64,000 nucleotides of DNA from Neurospora tetraspora (lineage: Eukaryota > Ascomycota > Sordariomycetes > Sordariales > Sordariaceae). Location of the stretch: assembly GCF_033439725.1 (NCBI RefSeq), contig NW_026944385.1, positions 434,001-498,000 on the forward strand, in the 5' to 3' direction. This document shows, one piece after another, positions 36,701-49,025 of this stretch (the first letter of the stretch is position 1; every line of letters begins with the position of its first letter). Both the position numbers and the translations under genes were made by a program. The notes below the pieces were generated by a model, which was not told the origin of the DNA, did not search any database, and saw nothing but the letters and a program-made list of their open reading frames with translations.

Positions 36701-38829
36701 GTTATACGCTACTAAACGACGTTAACGACGGTAATATTAAACCTCTCCTGTCGAATTTCCTTAATTAAAATTAAGAGGATTATTAAAGAAACTAAGAAAT
36801 CTACCAAATTAAAAATAATTAATTATAAAAAGTGCTAATTTAATAGCCTATTTACAATAAAATATTTATTAAATATATTATAAATTTATATTTATCACCT
36901 CTATTTACCACGCCAACATTACTTTATACCGGTTATTCTATTAACCGAATTATAAATTAATATTCCTATTATTAAAAACTATAGGAAATTACCTTTAATA
37001 TTAATAAATTAGTTTAATTAATAATTAAAATAAATAAGAAGTTAATTACTAAGGTAGAAGTCGAAAAATTAATCACAAAATATAATCGTTTAATAGGGTA
37101 TATTAATATAATTTCCCTCTAATACCCAAAAAGTATTATAATTTTAATAATTATATATTCGGTTAATAATTTTAAAAATAAAGGAAATTTACTTTAAAAA
37201 CTATAAGGATATAAAGATGTAGATTGAAGTTAATGAGGATATCCCCTATTCTAAACGTAAGTAAATCTTCGACTACATATAGGTTTATACTTATAAGTTT
37301 AATAAGAATGGAATATTTAATAACAGCAAAAGCGAAGCTCGTCATATAGGGTAACTAATAAAAGAAAATAGGAATAAATACGTACGCGTCTACTCTAATT
37401 AAACGATTATTTTATATTATTATTGCTTTCGTTACCCGTTTTAACTTCCAATTTATTTAATATCATATAATTAACGCTTTTGTAAATACTTACCTCGATA
37501 AAGAAACTTATATATATATACTGCTAGGGTATTAAATACTTAGGAAGGTTCTTAAATTTATTAAAGCTTTATATAGTTTCCGACGAGCTCTCTTACTATA
37601 ATAACGAAAATTAAACGGGGTATTTAAATCGATAAGATTTAAAATAATCTTTAAAGACCCGTATATTATAAAAAAAAATAGTATTCTTATACTATATTAT
37701 ATCGATAATATTATTTTTACGTTTGATAAAAGTAAAATAAAGGAGGTTAAAAAATATACGATAAAATTGTAATTATAGTATTCCCTAATAGGAGGAAATG
37801 AATTCTAATAATTTCTTGGTATTAAAATTATATATAATCGAAATTAAAGGAAAGTTTAATTATTTTAAGAGGTATAAATTAATAAAATTACTCAATTACT
37901 CAAATTTAGCTACCGCCCAACCTTAATACCTATAGGGTATAAAGAATTAATTCCGTATAAAGGTATTACTAATTACGTAAAGATACGAATATACTGAATT
38001 AATATAGGTTCTTTATTATATATAGTAATTAATATTGGATTAAATATTATATTCTCGTTAAATAAATTAATCCAATATAATTACAATTCTAATCTTACTT
38101 ACTTAGCGGCGAACGAAAAGGCTATACGGTATTTAAAAATAATAAAACTATAAATATTCTACTTTAGCGGGAATAACAAACTCGAAATTATATTTAATAT
38201 ATTATTTACTAATAATAAGAGTAATTATAAAAGTTCTTAGGGATTTATAATTAAACTATATACCGGTTTAATTTACTAAGAAATGATTAAATAGACCGCG
38301 GTTACTACGTTAAGAATAGGAGTAAAATTATACGTAATTAAGAAGGTAGTTAAAGAGACCCTCTTTATAAACTGATTAATATCGGCATTAAGGGTAAGGT
38401 TACTAAAAGATCCTATTCCTACTCTACGTTATGATAACTAATAAATAATTAAGGTACTTACAGAGGGGACTCTTACTTTTAGTATAAAGATAAAGTACGT
38501 AGATATTTATAGATACTGATTAAGGGGAGAGATTTTCGAAAAAAAAAATATTTAATATCGAATATTTAGAAGTAAAATTAATACTAGTAGATAGATTACT
38601 AAAGGTACTAAGAATTCTAGAGTATAACAAATTTAGAGATTTATTAGGTATAGTTAGAGTACTGCTACGAGAAGGTAGCGGAGGAGGAAATAATCTGGTA
38701 CTGGGAGAGGTAGATTTTAATAATTTGGATGCAATATTAAGATTAGAGATATGAAACAACGAGAGTAATATATAAATAGCTTTACTTTTAACCTTAAAGA
38801 AGAAAAAGAGGTTTGTAAGTGAGAGGGTG

Positions 38830-39002
38830 TGTTAGATTCTAGGGTAGTATTCTGGCTAGATATAGACTAGATGCTAGACTCCCAACCACCTAATTTAACA
38901 AGTCTTAGCAAATATAGGTTACCCCCAGAACCCCCATACCTTCTGAAGAGAGCGCTCGAGTCAGATACACACAGAATCAATCAATCACCAGTAAATCCGA
39001 CA
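38830..39002 (+). repeat. 3' LTR of the copia element
   Basis: 173 bp, ending in CA before the ATGGC duplication. Its inner (left) half carries most of the RIP-type differences from the 5' LTR, while its outer half is clean. Confidence 0.9.
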
Positions 39003-39007
39003 ATGGC

Positions 39008-39600
39008 TGGGGAGGACGAGGACGAGGGAGAGAAAAACAGAACGATCTGGCCCCAAGACGCCAAAGCCCAGCAATCGCAGTGCGGAAAAAAGACGCTTCA
39101 AATGCGGGCGCAATCCGTTTTGTACCGTTGACCTGTGAGCCTGTGACGTCATGGTAAAGCCAGCCCAGTGCCGTCACATCCGAGCACCTGCCGCTCCATG
39201 CTTGAAGCGATTGGTGGCCTGGGCCTGCCAGCGGCTTGGCAAGGGAATAAGAAGGAAAAGTCCTGCTAAGGTTGGCGTCATTGCGGCCGGGGTCCAGGCA
39301 ACATGAGACGATAAGTGGAGTCCACTAAATCTTAGCGGCGCATTCCCCGCCCCGGACCCGTTATCGATCCGTTATCGAAATCGGACCGTCCGAGATTGCC
39401 CCTGTCGATTGGAGGATTTTCGGCTTTGCGTATCCGACTTGGAAAACGATACGTACCACACCCCCAGTCACATCCTCCCTCCCAGAAAAAACATAGTAAA
39501 TATTTATGTAACATAAGATGTGTTAGCCGTACACACCAAAACCAGATGCACTACCAAAACATGCGCGCAGTTCATGATACAATATAATTATACTACTATT
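39008..39600. other. GC-normal island between two AT-rich blocks
   Basis: About 0.6 kb of ordinary DNA follows the copia element and would have joined directly to the sequence left of 33619 before insertion. No gene is supported. It contains the left copy (39426-39478) of the inverted repeat that also lies at the far edge of the next AT-rich block. Confidence 0.6.
39426..39478 (-). repeat. Edge inverted repeat, left copy
   Basis: On the minus strand this reads ...CTGGGGGTGTGGTACGTA... and TCGTTTTCCAAGTC. It matches the plus strand at 50842-50891 with few differences and a 3-base gap. The similarity fades further in. The family is unknown. Confidence 0.7.
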
Positions 39601-42312
39601 CTTTCGTATACTTTTGTACAACTTTGGTAATAAATAGAGGGTATTTAGACAATGCGATTTCCGTTATTTATAACAAAATTGCTAGTATTTTAAGAAAGTT
39701 ACCAGTATTGCACGAAATCTGGTACATTACGGTAGTAAGGGTACAATAATCTTATTACTAATACGGTCACCTCCTAAAAAGACAAATAAAATAATCTATA
39801 TACTAATATTTCTCTCTACTCGCGTTCCTCTTATTTATCTTTTTACTTCTCCCTATACAAGTACTTCGAATCGCATCAATACTACCCTCGCTATCGCTAT
39901 AGATTAATAAGAATTTTAAAAGCTTTTCGAATACAAGCCCGAATAGGATATTAACAATCCCTAGTAACTTCGCAATTTCAATATTAACGAATTACTATTC
40001 GACTAACTTATACGCAGCACGCTTTCCTAAGCCGCAAAAGTAAACGAAGAGGATTTATTCGCGCCCAATAATAATACCGTCTTCGAAAACGCGTTGGAAG
40101 GTAGTAAATACTATACGAATAATCCTTATATAAATTATTATAACTAATATTCTTTTATAACCAATAATTATTACCCCTATTCTAAACGCACTACCCGTAT
40201 AAGAAGTACAAGAAGATAAACCCACTATCGTTACCGCTACCGACTCCGCTGCCGACCGTACCCCCGTTACTGATTAAATTATATACGTACTACTAAAAGA
40301 CTTACCTTGGTACCGACAAACGTTTTTTAAACTAGAGAATAAAATTGAATTTACAATAGACGAATACCGCCTATACTAACTATTTCTTAATAATATATAT
40401 TATTAGACTAATTAGTATAAGTTTACTACCCGGTACCTTAACCGTAGGAAACTATATTTACGCTCTTAGTTATAGGGAAAAAAAAAGGATATATACCACA
40501 GGCAAGGAACCCTAAGGTCTACGCGATAAGACTTCGTGTAACCTTCAATACTATCTATTGAAAAGGGTTATAATTTTTTGGTATAACCCCTATACTAGCT
40601 ATACTAACGACGCGGTAATACGTATATTAATTAATATAATTATAAAGACGACTGTTAGCAAACCTTATAATTACAATATAAATTTATTAAATTAAATAAA
40701 GCGAATTCTTAACTTAAAAAAATTAATTTCTAACGACGTTATTAGAGGGTTCCCAGCGGCTACTATCTATCGTACCCTTTATAGTAACGATAGCGAATTA
40801 AAAGCCGCTAAACTTATATTCTATAATTTCGAAGGTCGTTAATTTAATAGGTACGATATATTTAATCAAGATAGGGTATTCCAGCTCGCTCATTTAAATC
40901 TATATCGCGTAAGTAAGGACTTCGTCCCCCAATTAAAAATCGATTAGGTTTTATAGTACTTATCTACCCAAATAATAGTAGATAAGAATATTAGTAGCTT
41001 TAAATCGCTTAGTAAGGCTATTGAGGCTACGCGATTAGATGGCGAGATTTCTCGTAGGGTAGTCTAGTCGATTGTTAATATATCTTTTTTTACTATTTTT
41101 ACTATTTGTATTATTTTTATTATTTTTATTATTTTTATTATTTTTATTATTTTTATTATTTTTATTATTTTTATTATTTTTATTATTTTTATTATTTTTA
41201 TTATTTTTATTATTTTTATCATTTTTTTCATTTTTATCATTTTTAAATTTTTTTTATTTTTTTTTGTGCACGTTTAACTAACGCGTTCTTCCCCTCCTAT
41301 TAAATTAACTCGATATATTATAACAACGAAGGTACCTCATTCTTATAAATACCACATACAATACGAATTGGCTTAGTTAGTTATTCTATACCCTTCTTGC
41401 TCGTAATAAATACAGCTATTAGCTTCTTTACAATTATTTCTTTATAGAAAAGGCCGATAGTAATATTATAAGGGTAGCTTTATTAATAGTGCGGGGGTAG
41501 GTAATAGACTATAGCAGTTAATTATAACCACTTCGTTATTTCCTTACGGACGATTTTACTATCGAATAATACGCTATAAAATTAGCCTTCCTTAATATCG
41601 AAATTAACCACTTCCTCTATTACATCTACGTGGAATAGACCTTCAAACGGAAATTTACTAATAATAGCTATAAAGAATACTTAGAATATATAGTCGATAC
41701 TATTCGATAGAGACGTATTAAATAGGGTTATATTACTTCTATTTAATTTACCGTTGATTATTTGGATTAAGACGACCCTATATAAGGGTATATCGAAAAG
41801 AATTAGAGGGATATAAAGTTGTAGTAGGGTAATTACATTCGTAAGTATTCGCTTCTATTATTATAAATATAAACCCCCTCTTTAGTCCCTTTAAGAATTT
41901 AAAGTAAATAAAACGGAATTCGATTTTTTTTTTAGACTTAGGGAATATCGGAGGAGACCTAAAGAATATTGGAAGAGACTTAGGAATTGTCGGCGCCCAT
42001 TTTTCTTAACTAACTATACTTTTCTTGAATAGGTACTTATAATTAACCCTTTTGAAGACTATTATTTTAGTTTAAAATTTTAAAATAAGAATATTATATA
42101 GTAGTTCTTTTTAGTTAATATTACTAAATACGTTTTATATATAAATGTTCAATATTTTAACTATATTGCTAAAGTTAAAATTATATTTTGTATTAGATTT
42201 TTACGAGAATTATTCAATTACCTTAGACTCAACCAATTCCTAGTATTAGTATAAAAGTTAGTTCTACTAAAAGCGAGGGAAAGGAAGCGTCTTTACTATC
42301 ACAAGGCTAGCT
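39601..42312. repeat. AT-rich RIP block left of the gypsy element
   Basis: This is RIP-type AT-rich DNA with retained CpG. A microsatellite lies at about 41082-41225. The stretch at 40.0-40.4 kb keeps a little more GC (for example the region around 40230-40270) but yields no identifiable protein family. I could not assign these pieces to a named element. Confidence 0.65.
41082..41225. repeat. Nine-base microsatellite, TTTTTATTA units
   Basis: About 15 tandem copies of a 9-base unit (TTTTTATTA). The open frame over it is only a Leu-Phe-Leu repeat and is not a gene. Confidence 0.85.
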
Positions 42313-42454
42313 TGTGACATTTTTGCACTACACTGACTGCCTCATATACTATGCCCAGAGATGGTACTATAGCCTAGAGTTATATACGTATTAGCCATAT
42401 ATACAGCAGTCACGTGCAGCTGTACGTATGTGCGTACACGGACTAGCCTGCCAG

Positions 42455-44362
42455 TATTATAGGGCTAGAGCCTAGGGGTTAAGCTTGGTTATTGCTAAGC
42501 CATATCTTATCTTATTGATAGGGTCCCTACCTGATCGATAGGGATGCGAGCCTTCTGGTTGGCTAAACCCATATACTTACTTAGCCCATGCGGTCTTGGC
42601 ACTGGTTGTACAAAACCTTCTTTCGACTACACCCTTCTAGTACAATCTTTCCTCTCTTTCTTTCCTTATTAAATATAGTATTTCAACTTTATATTATTAC
42701 TCGCTGTGCTTTATTCTTATAGACCCATTATATTATATTTAACCCTCTTCTTAATATTCCGTTATATTTACTATTCTCTCGTAAGTACGCTTAAAGAATT
42801 TCCTTCTCTATACTACTTTCGTCTCTTATCTTTTAATAATAGTACCCCTTTTTCTACGTCTTTCGTATCGCCTCCCTTTCGCCGGTACGTTAGAAGAGTC
42901 TTTACCGCTTTTATAATCCCTAGCGATACTCTTTTCGCTCGATTTACCCCGTTCGTTTACAATCTACTTTAATTTTAACTACTATTGCCTGGATTTCCGT
43001 CCCTTTTAATAACAGTACTAATTTTCCCTAAGATTTCGAACGTTCAAGCCTTTACGTAGATAGATTCGCTTTCTACAATATAAAGTTATCACCTACCTTT
43101 CGCCCGCTATTAAATACTTTAATAATAATACTTTTTTTTAGCCTCCACCTTTTCGTCCCTAAGGTATATTATAATTAATAATAATAGTGGCCTAATATTT
43201 CAATTAACGTTTCGATAATAAGAATTAATCATTCTTCGAATTCTTTACAGCCGATTAATATATAGAGGAGATAGATGAGAGGATAATAGCGGCGGTAGTT
43301 TTAATCCGAGGAATAATATTAGTTTGGTAGAAATAAAATTAATTTATTTCGACCCGGTTAAGGGCTTAAGCAGTTACAACGATAATAACTAAGAGGAGGA
43401 GCTCTTAAATTAAATAATACCCTATTAAAGGTAGCCCTAATAAAATTACGGTAGAAGGAGGTTTATAAATCTATAAAGGAAGGACCTCTATAATTATTTA
43501 AATATAGTATTTATTGGTTAGGGGTTAATGAATTTTATTTTACCCCTCTATACGTATTTTTAGGAGAATCTATTATAATATATAACCGTAAGAGGGCAGT
43601 AAATATTATATTTTATAGGTATAAGAATTATTGAGCTATCTTTATAATGGTAAAGATAAAGTTCCTATTAATAGGAAAAGTAGAGCGATACGAAGTATTA
43701 AGTAATAGCCTTAATACTAATTGTCTTTCTTACGAATTATTAATATAGTACGATAAAAGAGGGCCCTAGAATTGGGTAAGGTCTAAAAATATTCTTTAAT
43801 TTAATTTTAGTACTAAATTATAGCATAATTCTATAAAGGTAGGCAATAGGCATATTACTACCCATTCGGGTAAGAAGTAAGTAGTTGTATAGCGTTTATT
43901 TGGGGGCTTAGTATAGATATTTTTCTTAGTGTTATTAATTTCTTCCCCGTTTTAGGTATTAAATTAGGAACGGTTATTAATAAATTTCGTTATTTTTGTG
44001 TAATTAGCTGCTCAATACTTTGTACGGTAGATTATACTCCTTAGAAGGGTAGACCGAGCTTCCTAAGGGGGAGTAGGGGGGTAATATTATAGGGCTAGAA
44101 CTTAGGGGTTAAATTTAGTTATTACTAAGCTGTATTCTATTTTATCGATAGAGTCCTTACTTTATTGATAGGGATGCGAGCTTTTTAGTTGGCTAAACCC
44201 ACATGCTTGCCTAGCTCGTACAGTCTTGGCACTAGTTGTACAAAACCTTCTTTTGACTACACCCTTTTAGTATAGTTTTTCTTCTCTTTCTTTCCTTGTC
44301 AAATATAGTATTTCAATCTTATACGACTACTCGCTGTGCCTTACTCTTACAGACTCGTTACA
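42455..44362 (+). mobile_element. Nested short LTR element (non-autonomous)
   Basis: LTRs lie at 42455-42732 (278 bp) and 44095-44362 (268 bp), with an internal region of only 1362 bp. GCCAG occurs immediately outside both ends (42450-42454 and 44363-44367), an exact 5-bp duplication. The element sits inside the 5' LTR of the gypsy element, so it is the younger of the two. The interior is too short for a complete pol, and no reverse transcriptase or integrase is seen, so it probably moved using another element's enzymes. The LTRs are related to the solo LTR at 290-543. It is a RIP-mutated fossil. Confidence 0.85.
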
Positions 44363-47300
44363 GCCAGGGCTCTTGCCTATATAGTTAGTCTTCTACGTAT
44401 ACCTTCCTTTCCTCTCTTCTATATAATAACGTATATTTTACCTTATACTTAATAGTGCCTCGCCTTGTAATAGTTCATTATACCCTATTATTACGCTACG
44501 CGCGTTTAAGGGAGAAATTAATTAATTAAGCGATTGAAGATTTGGGCTTTTATTAACGGGATAAGTATAAGATTCGAACCTATCGTTAGGCTGAGTTAGG
44601 AGTTAATTAATTAAGTATCTAGTCCCCTCTCCCCTCTTACTTTAAAGATAGTAATCGTAAAAGATTACCGCCGTTATAATTAATTTAACTATTAATATTG
44701 GACGTTCCGGTTATTATAAACAATTTTATTATAATTATTATAATCGGAGCCCTTTAAATTTTTAACCCCGCAAATTAAGCGATTTATAATAATTTCGTAG
44801 AAGTATTTATAAATTTTAATAGTAATCCCTTTATTAGTTTTCCTTCGAATTCGATTATAGAGTACGTTTTTACCTTCGCGACTATCCCTGGTTTCTACGA
44901 TATAATTATTGTTTTAAATTGCTTAGTTTACAACAACGTTATCGAAGCTTACGATTACGCCTAAAGAGCGGAGGAAGATTTAGAGGAATCTTAGAAAAAT
45001 TGAATTAAATTTAATAATAACGTCGCTGTTATAGTTTTTAGTATAAATTTAAAATTAATAAATTATATAAGGAAATTGCTACGTTAAGATAATCGTTTGC
45101 CGATTTTAAAATTAATATTAATTTCGTTTTTTAAAACGAATACCAAAAGTACGTTAAAGTTATTAATAATTTCCGTAATCGATTTAAAATAAATTAATAC
45201 TATTAATTTTATTTATAACCCGGTTTAAATTTCCGCCCTTAGGAATTATAATATTATCCTTAATAAATCCGGCCCCTCGAATGACTTTAATATATTAATT
45301 ATAATTATTAGTAATAATCAATCGGTATTATCTTATTCGTACGTTTTATTATTTAACGTTAAAAGTAATACCCCTTTGGAGTATACTAAGTACTACTGCG
45401 CTTAGCGTATAGAAATTAAATTATATTAAATTAACAAAGCTATTTATTTTGCGTCCGAAATTAAATGGTTTTTATATATTATTAAGTCCTTAGATGGTAC
45501 GCCTTTTTCTACTATTAAATTGGATTTGAATATAATTTTTAAATATTTTAACAATAATACTAAATGGAAATAGAAGATTCTAATAGACCTTTTTGCCGAA
45601 TTCGATATTAAATACAAAAATATCAATTTTATTATTTACATTCGTTACAAATTGGATAAATTAAAAATAATTAAAGATATATATTAATAAATTTTCCAAG
45701 ATTAATTTACTTTATTTATTAATTATTATAAATTAAATAATACAATAAAAGTATATTATTTTTATAATGAAATTACTAAGGAAGTCCGGGCGATTTTCGC
45801 TCTCTAATTCCCCTAGTCCGCTGATGATAATTATATAAAATAATTTAAAATTCCCCGAAGTTTCGCTTTAAATTTTAAAAATAGTATTTATTATGATAAT
45901 TTCGCTAACCCCTTCTATAAATTAAAGATTACCTTTATTTCTACTACGGATAAGCCTGTTAATTAAAGTAGTACTATTATAAATATAAATTTTAATGAAA
46001 TATTTATTACTAATATTACCCTACGTAGTATAATTTTTTAAAAAGTTTTCGATTATTATATATATAAAATAGGCGGCCCTAAAATTTAAGAAGTCCCTAC
46101 AATCCTTCTTAAGATTTGTAAACTTCTACTAACGATTTATATAAAATTTCTCTATTATAATTATACCGCTCTACGAATTTACTAAGAAGGACGCCGCCTA
46201 AATTTAAAATAATAGCTATTAATCTGCTTTGGAAATATTAAAAATAGTTTTTATTAAGGCTCTTATATTAAGGATCTACGATTAGACTAAGAAAATAGTA
46301 ATTGAAACGGACGCGTTTAATTAGGCTATAGGAAGTACTCTATCCTAATATAGGAAAAATGGAATATTATATCTAATTACCTACTTTTTAACTAAATGTA
46401 CTTCGTAGGAATATAATTACAATATTTATAATAAAGAATTCTTCGTTATTATTAAAGTACTAGAAGCGTAGAGGCTAGAGTTCGAAGGCGCCTAGTAACC
46501 TTTCAATATTTTAATAGACTATGAAAATTTATAGACTTTTACAACTAATAAATAGTTTACCTAACATTATATATGGTAATCCTAATTTTTATCCCGTTTG
46601 AATTTTTTAATTAAATATACGTTAGGTTCCAAGAACTTCCGTCCGGACGTATTAAGCTGCAAATTAAATAACTATTTAAATAATATAAAAAATAATGAAT
46701 TTATTATTAGAAAACGTTCGCTTCTAAACCCTATGTAATTTGAAAACGGTTATCCTTTTAAGGAGGACCCTACGGCGGGTTTTTCCCTCTATTTATTAAA
46801 AATAGACAATTTCGATAATAAATCTACCAACGATTTAATCCGTATTAATTACGAAATATTTATCTTCTTATAAGAATTCGTTTCTTATTTGACGGACGAA
46901 ATATAATACTAGTAGCTACCGATTATTAAAAAGCGTTTTTACTATACTTTTTTTAAAATATTATACTATAAATGGCATTACGAAATAACGGGATAAGGTA
47001 ATTATTAACCCCTATAATAAAGAGTTCTAATTCTAATTAATTAACTATTAATATAATTCTCCTGGCGTAAGCTACCCCGGTTATAATATTATATATAAAT
47101 TCTTATAATACGAATTTTATTAGGAAGGAATATACAATAATATAAGGACTTTCTATAAAAGTTACTTCCCTTACGTAAAAATAAAATCGTTAAAACGGGG
47201 TTTAATTGGATATTTTAAACCTATAGCCGTCTTTCTAATACTATAGAGAGACGTATCTATCGATTATATTACCCTACTACTAGGAAATACTTATTTTGGC

Positions 47301-48778
47301 CAGACCTTTAAATATATTACTATCGTTATCGACCGATTAATTAAAATACAATACTATATATTTATAGTAACTTTAAAAGTAGAGGAATTTATAAACTACT
47401 TTATTAACCGGATTTATTCAATTTATAGTCTGCCGGATAGCGTTTTATTCGATAAAAATACTTAATTTCTATTACGTTTCTAATTTACCCTTTGTAAAAA
47501 ATTATCTATTATCCATAAATTAATTTTAACGTTCTACCTCTAAATTAATACTTAAATAGAGTATATTAATACAGAAATAGAACAGTTTCTATAGTTTTAT
47601 ATTAATTAAGTATAAATAAATTAGACGAAATAATTATTAATTACGGAATTTATTAGAAATAATACTATATTGTCGTTAATAAGCGTCTCCCCCTTCTTCG
47701 CTAACTACGGCTACTACTTATAGATAAATATTAAATTTCGTACCCTATTACCCCCAAATTTCTCCTTAGCCTAATTAAAAGAATATTATAAAGCTACCAA
47801 ATTAGCGGACTACTTCTAGAAGATTTAGGACTTTATAATATAATAAATTTAGCGGATATAAAAGCAATACGAAAATAATATTAATAAGAAACGTATCGAC
47901 TTTCCTAAATACTACCCTAGTAATATAATTTTATTCAATATAATAAATTTCGCTAACGGCTGATTATATTTAAAGCTCTACCTATAATAGGAGGGCCCTT
48001 TCTATATTACCTGGGCGGAGAATTATGTAGTATATTTCGCGCTCCCGACTAATATAAAGTATTTATTAATCTTTTACGTCTCTATAATATAGCTATAGAT
48101 CAGTAAAGTTTTACCCGGCTAAAATACATTGTTGGACGTAAAGGTAAATAACGGTCATATAATAATTAGAACGGATAATTATAAGGAATAAAAAGAATAA
48201 GACTTCGAAAGGTTTATCGATTACGCCTAATTTAGTGGTAATTATTATTAACATTACTATATTAAGTAGAAAGGTAATAATTAACCGACTTAGGAATTTA
48301 AGAATAACGTTATCGATTATAAAGAAATATTCTAGCGCTTTTATAACGAATTTCCCAATAAACCTATACCGCCGGATATCGAAATTATACTAATTAAATA
48401 AGCTCTAATACCTACCGCCACTCTAAAACCACGAATACCCCTGAGACGCTAGTTTACCCGTATAGCCTAACGCGAGACCCCGCCGCTATTATCAATATTA
48501 TACAACCGTTATCCGATACGGTTATAATTATAATAGGACCGGAAAATAAATTCATAGTATATAAAGAACGGGGATTAGAGATAGTATTCACGAGGATAGT
48601 AAAACGATTAATAGATATTTAGTCCGGTCGAATATTAAAGGCGGAATTTGTAAATTATAATAAAATGCTAGAGGCGGAGAGTTTGAAATAGATGATTTAG
48701 AGGATTATTATATATATATATATAAATTCGAAGTTATTAGAGCTTTTTTTGAGGGGGGATAATATTATAGGGTTAGCC

Positions 48779-49025
48779 TATAATATTTTTGTATTGCACT
48801 AACTACCTTATATACTATGCCTAGAGCTGGTGCCATAGCCTAGAGCTATATACGCACTAGCTACATGCACAGCAGTCACGTGTAGTTGTACGTGTGCGCG
48901 TGCACGGACTGGCCCACTAGGGCTCTCGCCTATATAGCCAGTCCTCTACGTACACCTTCCTTTCCTCTCCTCCGCACAATAACGTATATCTTACCCTATA
49001 CCTAACAGTGCCTCGCCCCATAATA
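48779..49025 (+). repeat. 3' LTR of the gypsy element
   Basis: 247 bp, from TATAATATTTTTG to CCCCATAATA. It shares long stretches with the split 5' LTR, such as CAGCAGTCACGTG, and the ACAATAACGTATATCTTACC region resembles its 5' counterpart. It keeps many CpA and TpG sites, in contrast to the interior. Confidence 0.85.

Larger units (their letters stand above)
33624..39002 (+). mobile_element. Ty1/copia LTR retrotransposon, RIP-mutated fossil
   Basis: The element is 5.38 kb with 173-bp LTRs at 33624-33796 and 38830-39002. Both LTRs start TGT and carry GAAGAGAGCGCTCGAG. An exact 5-bp duplication, ATGGC, flanks it (33619-33623 and 39003-39007). Recognisable pol parts on the plus strand are an integrase region near 36.06 kb, the reverse-transcriptase Y-x-D-D-type box near 37.7 kb, and an RNase-H/connection region near 38.03 kb. 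Integrase before reverse transcriptase places it in Copia. The coding region is thoroughly broken, with very many stops and AT-rich decay from RIP. The outer boundaries are sharp against ordinary DNA. LTR divergence cannot be used as a clock because it is mostly RIP-type. Confidence 0.9.
42313..49025 (+). mobile_element. Ty3/gypsy chromovirus-type element, RIP-mutated fossil
   Basis: The 3' LTR is 48779-49025 (247 bp). The 5' LTR is also 247 bp once a nested insertion (42455-44362, with its target duplication) is discounted: 42313-42454 and 44368-44472. The internal region is 44473-48778. On the plus strand there are remnants of RNase H near 46.3 kb, integrase near 47.24 kb and a chromodomain-like end near 48.24 kb. 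This order, with integrase after RNase H and a chromodomain at the end, indicates a Ty3/gypsy chromovirus. Coding parts are broken many times by RIP. The LTRs are much less altered than the interior. No convincing target duplication was seen; GCTAGC occurs on both sides but not directly adjacent. Confidence 0.85.

Noticed and set aside
41072-41281. 69-codon hydrophobic frame
   Set aside because: It is a translation of the TTTTTATTA microsatellite (Leu-Phe-Leu repeats), not a gene.
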